Shown here in pieces: positions 25,746 through 34,229 of a DNA stretch of 64,000 bases. The DNA is from Mucilaginibacter tolerans (GTDB taxonomy: Bacteria > Bacteroidota > Bacteroidia > Sphingobacteriales > Sphingobacteriaceae), in contig NZ_JAUMKB010000004.1 of NCBI RefSeq assembly GCF_030519375.1, positions 288,120 through 352,119 of the forward strand, in the 5' to 3' direction. Numbering within the stretch: position 1 is the stretch's first letter; each line of letters starts with the position of its first letter. Both the position numbers and the translations under genes were made by a program. The notes below the pieces were generated by a model that was not told the DNA's origin, did no database searches, and worked only from the letters and a program-made list of their open reading frames with translations.

Positions 25746-26876
25746 TTATAATCGTTGGCCCAGGCGGTTTACCATCATGTTTTTCCAATTGTAGAATTCG
25801 CCCGAAATGATCTTTTTACGTGCTTCCTTTACAAGCCACAGGTAGAAATGCAGGTTATGTAAGGTTGCAATCTGCGCTCCTAAGATTTCGCCCGAGTGAA
25901 TCAAATGCCTAAGATAAGCTTTTGTATAACTCCTGTCAGCATACAAGTCGCTATCAGCTTCAATCGGACTAAAATCATTCTTCCATTTCTCGTTTTTGAT
26001 ATTTATAATACCCTCTTTGGTGAAAAGCATGCCGTTACGTGCATTGCGGGTCGGCATTACGCAATCAAACATGTCAATACCCAGTGCAATATTCTCCAAT
26101 ATATTTACAGGTGTACCTACACCCATTAAATAACGTGGTTTTTGCTGCGGTAATATATTGCAAACTAATTCTGTCATGGCATACATTTCCTCAGCCGGCT
26201 CACCCACGGATAAACCACCTATAGCATTGCCCTCACGTTCAAATGAAGCAATTACTTCAGCAGATTTAGTCCGCAGATCTTTATAAACCGAGCCCTGCAC
26301 AATGGGGAACAAGGTTTGGTTGTATCCGTATTTTGGCTCTGTACTATCAAAACGCTCGCAGCAGCGTTTGAGCCAACGGTGGGTCATTTCGATAGATTTT
26401 CGCGCATAGCCATATTCACAGGGATAAGGTGTGCATTCATCAAAAGCCATAATGATATCGGCACCAATAATTCGCTGGATATCCATTACATTTTCCGGAG
26501 TAAACAGGTGTTTTGAGCCATCGATATGCGAACGGAATGTAACCCCTTCTTCCTTTATTTTACGTACCTCAGTAAGCGAATAGACCTGGTAGCCGCCGCT
26601 GTCGGTCAATATTGGCTTATCCCAGCCATTGAATTTATGCAATCCGCCAGCCTTTTCAAGGGTATTGAGCCCTGGTCTTAAATATAAATGATAGGTATTG
26701 CCCAGGATAATCTGTGCTTTTATATCATCCTTCAACTCATGCTGATGAACAGCTTTTACGGTACCTGCAGTACCCACAGGCATAAATATCGGTGTTTGTA
26801 TAGTGCCGTGATCTGTGGTGATTTCGCCCGCGCGGGCCTTCGATAACGGGTCTTGTGCTGTTAAACTGAATTTCAT
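25746..26876 (-). CDS. tgt: tRNA-guanine transglycosylase, zinc cysteines absent
   Basis: Tgt exchanges G34 for preQ1 in GUN-anticodon tRNAs, the first step of queuosine modification on tRNA. queA, the next enzyme, is at 60 kb. The 376-residue TIM barrel keeps TDSGGYQVYSL (Asp92 general acid/base), IMAFDECTPYP, GGLSVGEP and the nucleophile in GIDMFDCVMPTRNARNG (Asp271). The usual CxCxxC zinc ligands near the C-terminus are replaced: Ser309, Leu311 and Asp314 in EADSDLYADRSYTKAYLRHL. The later His in TLHNLHFYL remains. Confidence 0.93.
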   Translation of the reverse strand: MKFSLTAQDPLSKARAGEITTDHGTIQTPIFMPVGTAGTVKAVHQHELKDDIKAQIILGNTYHLYLRPGLNTLEKAGGLHKFNGWDKPILTDSGGYQVYSLTEVRKIKEEGVTFRSHIDGSKHLFTPENVMDIQRIIGADIIMAFDECTPYPCEYGYARKSIEMTHRWLKRCCERFDSTEPKYGYNQTLFPIVQGSVYKDLRTKSAEVIASFEREGNAIGGLSVGEPAEEMYAMTELVCNILPQQKPRYLMGVGTPVNILENIALGIDMFDCVMPTRNARNGMLFTKEGIINIKNEKWKNDFSPIEADSDLYADRSYTKAYLRHLIHSGEILGAQIATLHNLHFYLWLVKEARKKIISGEFYNWKNMMVNRLGQRL

Positions 26877-26886
26877 TTCGAGGCTG

Positions 26887-26894
26887 CAAAATTA
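26887..26894 (-). promoter_or_regulatory. Promoter -7 element (TAATTTTG) for tgt operon
   Basis: The minus-strand TAATTTTG matches TAnnTTTG and lies 10 bases upstream of the tgt start, implying a very short leader. Confidence 0.55.
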
Positions 26895-26910
26895 GTCATT
26901 TATGTTTGAT

Positions 26911-27030
26911 TTGATTGTAGTGGTTGTAAATGTTGTAAGGGTTGAAATGGATTGATTTTCACCAATCTTAATATTTCCAATTATTGCAGCTACCGCAACC
27001 TCTACAACCGATCCAACTATACAACCTCAC
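26911..27030. repeat. Inverted word repeat (GTTGTAA family, second copy)
   Basis: The left arm (26911-26950) contains degenerate words GGTTGTAAATGTTGTAAGGGTTG, and the right arm (26995-27030) contains CAACCTCTACAACC and CAACTATACAACC. It lies between the divergent tgt and glycosyltransferase genes and uses the same word as 20584-20688. Confidence 0.72.
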
Positions 27031-27131
27031 CTGATTTTTTCCACAATAGGGGTTTTCAAGCCAAAACTTATCCACCATTACTAGACAATCATGGTTTTTT
27101 TTACAATTTTACCCTTATATATTCATCTGAT

Positions 27132-28250
27132 TTGGAAACCTATTTACCCGACGCGGTCTTCGTACTATTAACCTTCTGTTTTATTGCCCAGCTGTTTTAT
27201 CTTATTTATTATCATAACAGGCTGAAGTCTTATAAGCCAGCTGAGGGATTAGCACCATCTGCTCTTGCAGTTTCAGTGATCATCAGTGCACGGAATGAGG
27301 CTGAAAAATTACCGGAAAACCTGCCTTTAATACTTGAACAAAATTATCCCGATTTTGAAGTAATTGTAGTAAACGACTGTTCAGTTGACGATTCGGAAAA
27401 TGTATTAAAAGCGATTCAACTTAAATACCCGCGACTGAAAATTGTTACCGTAGTTGAAAATGACCGTCATAAAACCGGGAAGAAATTCGCCCTGACTATG
27501 GGCATCAAGGCATCTAAAAACGAACACCTGCTGTTTACTGATGCAGATTGCAAACCTGCCTCGGCTGATTGGATCGCGCGTATGGTTGCAAATTTTACAG
27601 GTGATACGGAGATTGTTCTGGGGTATTCTCCTTATTACAAAACCAAAGGGTTTCTAAATTCGCTTATCCGGTTCGAGACAGCTAAAACAGCCATAAATTA
27701 TCTTTCAGCTGCGCTTGCGGGTAATCCATATATGGGAATAGGCCGCAACCTGGCCTATACAAAAACGTTGTTTTTTAAGAACAAAGGCTTTGCATCACAT
27801 ATGCACGTCATGTCGGGCGATGATGATTTGTTCGTAAATCAAAATGCTACGGCTGAGAATACCAACATCGAAATTCACCCTGATGCCTTTACTTTCAGTC
27901 CGGCCAAAAACACTTTTACCTCTTTCTTTGTTCAAAAGAGGAGGCACATGGGCGTAGGGAAGCTGTATAAGAATAATCACCGCCGTATGCTGAGTTTTGA
28001 TGCGCTTACAGGCTTTTTATTCTATATACTACTTATATTATCTCTTGTCCTGGACTATGATCCGCTGCCTGCTTTGGGCTTATTCATTTTCAGGCTTATT
28101 GCGCAAATAATTATATATTCAAGGATATTTACAAAGTTGGATGTTAAAAACTTATTGTGGTATTTACCATTCTTCGACCTTGTTTATTATGTTTATTTAA
28201 ATACTTTTGGATTGATAGGTACTTTTATAAAAACTACACAGTGGAAGTAA
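27132..28250 (+). CDS. Membrane-anchored family 2-type glycosyltransferase
   Basis: The protein has an N-terminal TM (VFVLLTFCFIAQLFYLIYY), a GT-A catalytic domain (VSVIISARNEAEKLPENL, VVNDCSVDDSENV, LLFTDADCKPASADW with the DxD-type motif, and a QKRRHMGVGKLY acceptor motif) and C-terminal TMs (LTGFLFYILLILSLVLDY). It would build an envelope polysaccharide or glycolipid. The start is taken as TTG 27132 because the sequence upstream, although open to 26952, is a word repeat, and no ATG precedes the TM. It overlaps the sigma factor start by 10 bases. Confidence 0.82.
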   Translation: METYLPDAVFVLLTFCFIAQLFYLIYYHNRLKSYKPAEGLAPSALAVSVIISARNEAEKLPENLPLILEQNYPDFEVIVVNDCSVDDSENVLKAIQLKYPRLKIVTVVENDRHKTGKKFALTMGIKASKNEHLLFTDADCKPASADWIARMVANFTGDTEIVLGYSPYYKTKGFLNSLIRFETAKTAINYLSAALAGNPYMGIGRNLAYTKTLFFKNKGFASHMHVMSGDDDLFVNQNATAENTNIEIHPDAFTFSPAKNTFTSFFVQKRRHMGVGKLYKNNHRRMLSFDALTGFLFYILLILSLVLDYDPLPALGLFIFRLIAQIIIYSRIFTKLDVKNLLWYLPFFDLVYYVYLNTFGLIGTFIKTTQWK

Positions 28251-28846
28251 ACGCAAATTTTACCGAAAACGCAAAAAACGATTTTCACCTTGTTGTGAAA
28301 GCACGCGAGGGAAATCAAAAAGCTTATGCCGACCTGATGCACAGGTATAAGGATTCTATCTATTTTATGGCGCTTAAAATGGTGAATAACAAGGAGGATG
28401 CAATGGACCTCACCGTTGAAACCTTTGCCAAGGCGTTCGAGAAATTGGAGAAATACCAACCGGATTATGCATTCAGTACCTGGCTGTTCCGTGTAGCTAC
28501 CAATAACTGTATCGACTTTATTCGCAAAAAGAAATTGAATACCATGTCCATCCACGGAATGGTGGATGACGACGGAGAAGAAAAAACGCTACAGATAAAG
28601 GCAGATGTACTCAACCCGGAAGAAACTTCTATTAAGAAGCAGCAAACGCAAGAGTTAAAAGTTCTGATTGAAAGTTTGCCTCCCCGCTATCGCAACCTGA
28701 TCACCCTGAGATATTTTGATGAACTCTCATACGAAGAAATAGCGCAGCAGCTCGACCTGCCTTTGGGTACAGTTAAAGCGCAATTATTTAGGGCCAGGTA
28801 CCTGCTGGGTAATATCATAAACCGCTTTAACAGGGATGACATCTGA
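28241..28846 (+). CDS. ECF-type RNA polymerase sigma factor
   Basis: The 201-residue protein carries sigma region 2 (LMHRYKDSIYFMALKMVNNK, VETFAKAFEKLEKYQPDYAF, TWLFRVATNNCIDFIRKKK) and region 4 (LPPRYRNLITLRYFDELSYE, EIAQQLDLPLGTVKAQLFRA), the arrangement of extracytoplasmic-function sigma factors. GTG 28241 is chosen as the start: the frame runs further upstream, but that part lies inside the glycosyltransferase gene. No anti-sigma gene is adjacent. It overlaps rsmG by 11 bases. Confidence 0.9.
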   Translation: MEVNANFTENAKNDFHLVVKAREGNQKAYADLMHRYKDSIYFMALKMVNNKEDAMDLTVETFAKAFEKLEKYQPDYAFSTWLFRVATNNCIDFIRKKKLNTMSIHGMVDDDGEEKTLQIKADVLNPEETSIKKQQTQELKVLIESLPPRYRNLITLRYFDELSYEEIAQQLDLPLGTVKAQLFRARYLLGNIINRFNRDDI

Positions 28847-29465
28847 TATCATACTCAAATATTTTCCTGATCTAAGCTCAGCACAACAGCAACAATACCA
28901 GCAACTGCCCGAACTATACAATTTCTGGAACGACCAGATCAATGTTATATCCCGAAAAGATATCGAGTCTTTATTGGAACGGCATGTATTACACTCGTTA
29001 GGCATTGCCAAAGTGATGCCCTTTTTGCCAGGCGAAAGCGTGCTGGACGTTGGCACCGGAGGCGGTTTCCCGGGAGTGCCACTAGCTGTTATGTTTCCTG
29101 AGACTCAATTTTACCTGGTCGATTCCATAGGGAAAAAGATAAAGGTGGTAAACGAAGTAGCCAAAGCCACCGGCCTGAAAAACCTGAAAGCCGGACATAT
29201 CCGAGCTGAACAAATACGCGGAAAATTTGATTTTGTAGTTTCACGCGCAGTAACACAACTGAAGGATTTCTATCCCTGGGTGAAAGGAAAATTCAATAAA
29301 GATTCAAAGAATAAACTGCCGAACGGCATACTGTATCTAAAAGGCGGCGACTTGACTCAGGAGATTGCTGAATCGAAATTGGCGGTAAAGCAGTATTATC
29401 TGAAAGATTATTTTACAGAAGAGTTTTTCGAAACCAAGCAGGTGATCTATGTAAAGGGGCAATAA
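28836..29465 (+). CDS. rsmG: 16S rRNA m7G527 methyltransferase
   Basis: RsmG (GidB) methylates G527 of 16S rRNA. The 209-residue protein has the N-terminal helical part NFWNDQINVISRKDIESLLE, HVLHSLGIAKV, and the SAM-binding VLDVGTGGGFPGVPLAVMFP, followed by VVSRAVTQLKDFYPW. It overlaps the sigma factor gene by 11 bases. Confidence 0.95.
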   Translation: MTSDIILKYFPDLSSAQQQQYQQLPELYNFWNDQINVISRKDIESLLERHVLHSLGIAKVMPFLPGESVLDVGTGGGFPGVPLAVMFPETQFYLVDSIGKKIKVVNEVAKATGLKNLKAGHIRAEQIRGKFDFVVSRAVTQLKDFYPWVKGKFNKDSKNKLPNGILYLKGGDLTQEIAESKLAVKQYYLKDYFTEEFFETKQVIYVKGQ

Positions 29466-29488
29466 TTTCTTGTGGCCCTTTATTTATT
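29452..29488 (+). terminator. Terminator at the end of rsmG
   Basis: AAAGGGGC (29453-29460) pairs with GGCCCTTT (29474-29481) with one bulge, followed by an AT-rich tract. It overlaps the rsmG stop codon. Confidence 0.55.
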
Positions 29489-29491
29489 CTG

Positions 29492-29845
29492 TCAATTTTT
29501 GCCATTCTTAGTTGTATCCTTCTTTTTCTTTTTGAAGAGATTTAAAGGGTTTGGTGGAGGAGGAGGCCCCGCCGGTTGTGTAGAAGGTCCGGAAGGCGGC
29601 GCGGCCGTTTTATCATCACTTTTTTTGTTGGTCGTGGTATCCTTTTTATGCTTTTTAAAAGGGTTGATTTTTTTCAAAACTTCATCCGGTGGTGGCGGAG
29701 GAGGTGGTCCGCCCGGAGGGGGTGATGGCTGGCTTTGTGCAAATGCATGGTTTGAAACACAAAATAATGCCAGGAATATTGGAACTATAAGCAGGCATGT
29801 CAGTCTGGCTGGGTAACCTTTTCTTTTTATCGGTTTCTTCATCAT
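29492..29845 (-). CDS. Secreted polyproline protein with duplicated module
   Basis: The 117-residue protein has a basic N-terminus and signal peptide (CLLIVPIFLALFCVSNHAFA before QSQ, cleavage near residue 36). The mature part is two copies of a module of a proline run (seven and five Pro) followed by a short hydrophobic-basic motif: INPFKKHKKDTT and LNLFKKKKKDTT. No known domain. Proline runs usually need EF-P for translation and suggest a rigid spacer. Function unknown; gene reality is supported by the clear signal peptide and internal duplication. Confidence 0.65.
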   Translation of the reverse strand: MMKKPIKRKGYPARLTCLLIVPIFLALFCVSNHAFAQSQPSPPPGGPPPPPPPDEVLKKINPFKKHKKDTTTNKKSDDKTAAPPSGPSTQPAGPPPPPNPLNLFKKKKKDTTKNGKN

Positions 29846-30013
29846 ACAGCTTGATTTTGAGGCGGTTATTTACTGATCTAAATTATCAAAAAATACTTTT
29901 CAGAGCTAAAGTTTATATAATATTTATGTTAAGCTTTTTGAAAATAAATGCTAAAAATTTGAGCAAATTCAATTTGTTTGTAATTTCAACGCCAGATACC
30001 TGAACTTTAAAAT

Positions 30014-30548
30014 ATGTCATTACTTCATCGCATTGCTTTAACTTTTATAAAAAATATTGGTCCCGCACTATCCAAGTCCATGCTTTTTCATTTTGGCGAT
30101 CAGGAACAGGTGTTCAAAGCATCTAAATTGAAGCTGATACAAATACCGGGCATCTGCGAAAGGAGATTTATTGACATGAATTTTAAAGCAGCCCTTGAGC
30201 GCGCAGAAGAAGAATTGAAATATATCGAAAGAAATAATGTCAGACCTATTTTTTATACTGATCCGCAATACCCAAAGCGACTGAAAAATTGTATAGATGG
30301 CCCGATATTATTATATGCTAAAGGCGATTTCAACCTAAACCCAGGCCACGTGGTAAGTATTGTAGGCGCCCGCAGGGCCACTAAGGGTTATTTTTGATAT
30401 CATTCATCAGCATAAGTCGCCATTGGCTATTGATGAATTGAGGTTGAAAACAAATATGCCGATGAGCCAACTGGCAATCAACCTGCTAAATATGGAAATG
30501 CAGGGGTTTGCCAGGTCGTTACCCGGGAAAACTTATTGTATCAATTGA
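30014..30548 (+). pseudogene. dprA: dprA remnant with internal deletion and frameshift
   Basis: The first 127 codons (stop at 30395-30397) encode the N-terminal SAM-like domain of DprA/Smf and the first strand of the Rossmann fold (HVVSIVGARRATKG). After a one-base frame change at about 30388, the next frame encodes DprA's C-terminal winged-helix domain (VFDIIHQHKSPLAIDEL-like, LKTNMPMSQLAINLLNMEMQG, LPGKTYCIN) and stops at 30546-30548. The roughly 190 residues between, which hold the ssDNA- and RecA-binding core, are missing. The gene cannot make a working DprA, which loads RecA on incoming DNA in transformation. Confidence 0.85.
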
Positions 30549-30690
30549 TTTGAAAATTTGAAGATGTGCTAATTTGAAAACAGGTGGGAGCGAGTCAAAT
30601 TCAAATCCTTAAATTGGTAAATCTTCAAATTTGAAAGTTAGCATTGAGATTCAATTTTCAAATCTTCAAATTGACAAATCTTCAAATCAA
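30549..30690. repeat. Inverted word repeat (TTTGAAGATTTG family)
   Basis: The gap after the dprA remnant is made of copies of TTTGAAAATTTGAAGA and its complement TCTTCAAATTTTCAAA, in several alternating blocks (for example 30549-30567, 30628-30644 and 30654-30690). It directly abuts the SixA-like gene's 3' end and may serve as a bidirectional transcription stop. Confidence 0.75.
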
Positions 30691-31169
30691 TGGTTTTCTT
30701 TCGGTGAACTAAACCATTCCAGGTGGCCCGAGTCATAGGTCAGTTCCCGCCAGGAATCGAACTCAAATCTGATCAGGACGGCGGCCCCCGGCGGGACTTC
30801 GCGTATCTGGCCGGTAAAATAATGAACTAATTGCGCTATCCCTGGATTATGGCCAACCAAGCCTACAAAATTTTGATTTTCAGGGAATTCACTGATAACA
30901 GAAAGCAGCGATTGCTGACTAGCATCATAAATCCGGGAATCTTCTGATGGTTTGTGCAGGCTTAAATGCTCTGAAAGTATATTAGCTGTCGCCAAAGTGC
31001 GCAGCGAAGGGCTACTTATGAGTATCTGAGGAACTGCCCCTGCACTTTCTATTCGCTCGGCCATGATGGTTGTATCCCGCATGCCGGAGTGTTTAAGAGG
31101 CCTTTCAAAATCGCTGTAGCTATCGTCGTGAACAGCTTTGGCATGGCGAATCAGCAATATTTTTTTCAT
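30687..31169 (-). CDS. SixA-like histidine phosphatase
   Basis: The 160-residue protein is a phosphoglycerate-mutase-fold histidine phosphatase. It has the catalytic LIRHAKAVH at residues 6-14 (nucleophilic His9), ISSPSLRTLATANIL, and the second histidine in VGLVGHNPGIAQLV. It is like SixA, which dephosphorylates phosphohistidine proteins. The actual target is unknown. It follows the heptose operon on the same strand with an 11-base gap. Confidence 0.87.
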   Translation of the reverse strand: MKKILLIRHAKAVHDDSYSDFERPLKHSGMRDTTIMAERIESAGAVPQILISSPSLRTLATANILSEHLSLHKPSEDSRIYDASQQSLLSVISEFPENQNFVGLVGHNPGIAQLVHYFTGQIREVPPGAAVLIRFEFDSWRELTYDSGHLEWFSSPKENH

Positions 31170-31180
31170 AGCGTTTTTGT

Positions 31181-32149
31181 TTAGGCATCATTTGCGAAGT
31201 TAATAACAACTTCTTCGGGTATATTGTTCATACATTTGAAGTGCCCAAGCGGACATTTTTCAAGGCCGAACTTTGAGCACGGGCGGCAAGGTAAGTTTAT
31301 CCCGATCACCTCCGCGTCTTTTACCATATAGGGCTGTACACCAAGTAATTCCGGTACTGTACCACCCCAAATTGAAGCGATCGGCCTGTCAAATGCTTCG
31401 GCAATGTGGGTCAACCCGGTATCAAACCCTAACACCCGTTTCGCTTTCGAAACTAAATATACGGATTCATCCAGTGAAGTAATACCGCAGGCATTATAAA
31501 TATTTGAGCCGATGGCATTGGCAATTTCGTCGCCATTTTCTTTTACGTCGCTTCCTCCTAGCAAAACAATTGGGGAGTTGATTTTATGGCATATGCTGAT
31601 GATCTTCTCATTCGGCATACGTTTGGTAAAATGCGTTGCTCCGATGATAAATGCTACAAAGTCCGACTGATGAGAAACGGGCAATAATTTTGTCAGATCG
31701 TGCTCTGTTTTTATATAATAATCTATCGGTTTGCCATCATTTTTAACACCCAGGAACTTAACCGCTTTCATGTAGCGCTCCACCAAATGAACAGATGGAA
31801 CAAGCTTTAAATTGAATTTGAGGCTAAGCCATTTGCGGATACGCTGCTTTTTGTAGGAGGAAGATTTAATACCCGTCCGCAATTTGATAAGCGAAGTCCG
31901 CAGGTTACTGTGCAGGTCGATCAGGTAGTCGTATTTTTCTGCCTTTATTTCTTCAATAGTTTCGGCCAGGGTAGGCTTTAATAAGAGCAGCTTATCGAGA
32001 TGCGGATTGTTATCGTAGATGTATTTGAAGGCTGGCTTTGTTAGGAAATGCACTTCGGCGTCAGGCAGTTGCGTTTTCAGGCATCGCACCACAGGCGTCG
32101 TATAAATAATATCACCCATTGAGCTGAAACGGACAACCAGTATCTTCAT
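31181..32149 (-). CDS. Family 9 glycosyltransferase (heptosyltransferase-like)
   Basis: The GT9 (GT-B fold) protein begins KILVVRFSSMGDIIYTTPVV, has DLHSNLRTSLIKL in the N-domain and in the C-domain VLLGGSDVKENG, NACGITSLDESVYLVSKAKR, and GFDTGLTHIAEAFDRPIASI. GT9 enzymes add ADP-heptose to the LPS inner core. Its place after the ADP-heptose genes supports that. ATG 32149 is chosen. An upstream ATG (32218) would start inside the adenylyltransferase and add unconserved residues. The 3' end has a Cys-rich CRPCSKFGLEKCPLGHFKC motif. Confidence 0.9.
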   Translation of the reverse strand: MKILVVRFSSMGDIIYTTPVVRCLKTQLPDAEVHFLTKPAFKYIYDNNPHLDKLLLLKPTLAETIEEIKAEKYDYLIDLHSNLRTSLIKLRTGIKSSSYKKQRIRKWLSLKFNLKLVPSVHLVERYMKAVKFLGVKNDGKPIDYYIKTEHDLTKLLPVSHQSDFVAFIIGATHFTKRMPNEKIISICHKINSPIVLLGGSDVKENGDEIANAIGSNIYNACGITSLDESVYLVSKAKRVLGFDTGLTHIAEAFDRPIASIWGGTVPELLGVQPYMVKDAEVIGINLPCRPCSKFGLEKCPLGHFKCMNNIPEEVVINFANDA

Positions 32150-32150
32150 G

Positions 32151-32657
32151 TTATTTTGTGATCTGTTCCCTGATCTTTTTGATGATAGAGGTAGAGGAGT
32201 AACCCTCCACAAAATCAATGGTCTTTACCTCGCCGCCATTGGCCATTACTTCTTTAGCCCCGACAATGTTTGCGATTGAGTAATCGGCTCCTTTTACTAA
32301 TATATCGGGCATCAGGGCCGTGATTACCTTTATCGGAGTATCTTCTTCAAACACGACTATGGCATCCACAAAAAATAATGCTGCCAGCAAAGCAGCGCGA
32401 CTATTCTGATCATTTACAGGCCGGTGCTCGCCTTTGATCCGTCTTACTGAACTATCAGAATTTAATCCGATTACCAATTTATCACCCAGTTCAGCTGCTT
32501 TGGCCATATAGGTAATATGTCCGATATGCAGCAGGTCGAAAACGCCATTCGTAAAGACAACCTTTTTGCCCTCGCTTTGCCATTGTGCAATAGAAGCTTT
32601 AAGTGATGGTATGTCACTTATTTTACTAAGCAGTGTTTTTTCCAGGTTGTTTCTCAT
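32151..32657 (-). CDS. rfaE2: D-glycero-beta-D-manno-heptose 1-phosphate adenylyltransferase
   Basis: The 168-residue nucleotidyltransferase has the FTNGVFDLLHIGHITYMAKA motif (HxGH) and GLNSDSSVRRIKGEHRPVND, and joins AMP to heptose 1-phosphate. In E. coli this is the C-terminal half of HldE; here it is a separate protein, with the kinase encoded at 33.2 kb. It ends one base before the GT9 gene start. Confidence 0.92.
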   Translation of the reverse strand: MRNNLEKTLLSKISDIPSLKASIAQWQSEGKKVVFTNGVFDLLHIGHITYMAKAAELGDKLVIGLNSDSSVRRIKGEHRPVNDQNSRAALLAALFFVDAIVVFEEDTPIKVITALMPDILVKGADYSIANIVGAKEVMANGGEVKTIDFVEGYSSTSIIKKIREQITK

Positions 32658-32660
32658 CGA

Positions 32661-33224
32661 TCAGAATTCATTATCAACAGCCTTGCAAAGTATATGACCG
32701 ATCAGGATATGCATTTCCTGTATGCGGGCAGTAATGTCAGACGGCACGATGACGTTTAAATCACATATGCCGTTCATTTTTCCGCCATTTCTGCCGGATA
32801 GACCCAGTGTTTTACATTGTAGCTTTTGTGCTGATTCAAAGGCTTTTAGTATGCCTTCGCTGTTGCCACTGGTAGATATGCCGATGAACAAATCGCCCGG
32901 TTGCGCCAATGCTTCCACCTGACGTGAAAACACAAACTGGTAGCCATAATCATTGGCTATGGATGTTAAAGCGGAGGTATCGGTAGTAAGGGCGATCCCG
33001 GGTAGAGCCCTGCGCTCTTTCATAAACCTTCCGCTCAATTCGGCTGCAATATGCTGAGCATCAGCTGCGCTACCGCCATTTCCTGCTATTAATACCTTTT
33101 TGCCATTTTTTAGGGTACTTACAATCATTTCGCATGCAGTTTCAATATCTGCACCAAGCGAATCAATTACTTTTTGTATCAATTGCTGATGATCTTGCAG
33201 TTCCTCAATAACCAGTTTATTCAT
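32661..33224 (-). CDS. gmhA: Sedoheptulose 7-phosphate isomerase
   Basis: The 187-residue SIS-domain protein converts sedoheptulose 7-phosphate to heptose 7-phosphate, the first step to ADP-heptose. Motifs: LIAGNGGSAADAQHIAAELS, LTTDTSALTSIANDYGYQFV, GISTSGNSEGILKA and EMHILIGHILC. It lies 15 bases after the kinase gene and 3 bases before rfaE2. Confidence 0.92.
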   Translation of the reverse strand: MNKLVIEELQDHQQLIQKVIDSLGADIETACEMIVSTLKNGKKVLIAGNGGSAADAQHIAAELSGRFMKERRALPGIALTTDTSALTSIANDYGYQFVFSRQVEALAQPGDLFIGISTSGNSEGILKAFESAQKLQCKTLGLSGRNGGKMNGICDLNVIVPSDITARIQEMHILIGHILCKAVDNEF

Positions 33225-33239
33225 ATTGTATTTCGTTGG

Positions 33240-34229
33240 TCAATTAGTTTGACCGTTAGTTATATCTTCTAAAATTTCGTCAATACTGGTAGTTGCGCTG
33301 CCCACACGTCGTATTACAATAGCAGCCGCATGGTTCGCCAGCTCACAGGATTCTTCAATGGTCAATCCCGAGGCAATAAAGTAAGCGATGGTTGCCAATA
33401 CAGTATCGCCAGCACCAGTCACATCAAATACGGCCGTTGCCTTAACCGGTAACAGTTTGTAAGTGAGCTCATCCAGTATGACCATGCCTTCTTCTGATAA
33501 GGTAACGATTAAGTAATCAACCCCAGTTTGTTTAAAGATGACTTTAGCGGACTTTTGCAGATCGTCAATTGTCTTAATGCGCTCTGTTTTGGCAGCTTCG
33601 GCCAATTCTTTACGGTTGGGTTTAATAATAAAAGCACCCTTATATTTCTCGTAATTCAATCCCTTTGGATCGATGATCACTTTCTTTTCTTTGCTTTTGG
33701 CAAGCTTGATCAGTCTTTGGGTCAGATTCTCAGAGAATAAGCCCTTGCCATAATCAGAAAACAGTACAATATCAGCCTCATTAATATAGTGATCCAGCTG
33801 ATTCACCAGTTCATCTTCCAGTTCACTCAAAACCGGATCAGTAATTTCCCGGTCGACCCTTACTAATTGGTGGCTGCCAGCTACCACACGGGTTTTTACG
33901 GTGGTTGGGCGATTTACATCCTTCAGAATGGCATCTGTAGCAATCCCTTCGCTTTCTAATATTTCAATCAGGCGCAGCCCATAAGTGTCTTCGCCGACCA
34001 AGCCTCCAAGTGTCACTTTTGCACCTAAAGCAACCAGGTTTTGAGCCACGTTTGCAGCCCCACCCAATGTAGTTGATTCATTTTTTACATTGACTATCGG
34101 AACCGGTGCCTCAGGCGAGAGCCTGGTGGCATCACCCCAGATATAATGATCGATCATCAGATCACCGATGACCAGGACAGCAGGCGGGGTTTGCTTTTGT
34201 TGTATATAACGTACTTTATCTATGAGCAT
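33240..34229 (-). CDS. rfaE1: Heptose 7-phosphate kinase (PfkB family)
   Basis: The 329-residue ribokinase-family protein has VLVIGDLMIDHYIWGDATRL, ESTTLGGAANVAQNLVALGA, the KGLNYEKYKGAFIIKPNRKE region and the catalytic-Asp anion hole AVFDVTGAGDTVLATIAYF. It phosphorylates heptose 7-phosphate at C1. The start overlaps the polX 3' end by 14 bases, so the heptose genes and polX share a transcript. Confidence 0.9.
   Translation of the reverse strand: MLIDKVRYIQQKQTPPAVLVIGDLMIDHYIWGDATRLSPEAPVPIVNVKNESTTLGGAANVAQNLVALGAKVTLGGLVGEDTYGLRLIEILESEGIATDAILKDVNRPTTVKTRVVAGSHQLVRVDREITDPVLSELEDELVNQLDHYINEADIVLFSDYGKGLFSENLTQRLIKLAKSKEKKVIIDPKGLNYEKYKGAFIIKPNRKELAEAAKTERIKTIDDLQKSAKVIFKQTGVDYLIVTLSEEGMVILDELTYKLLPVKATAVFDVTGAGDTVLATIAYFIASGLTIEESCELANHAAAIVIRRVGSATTSIDEILEDITNGQTN

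Noticed and set aside
26952..27131. N-terminal extension of the glycosyltransferase starting at TTG 26952
   Set aside because: The first 60 codons run through a word repeat and lack ATG; the conserved N-terminus begins at the TM after TTG 27132.
29472..29816. A plus-strand frame with long Gly runs opposite the polyproline gene
   Set aside because: It is the antisense image of the proline codons; the minus-strand frame has a clear signal peptide.
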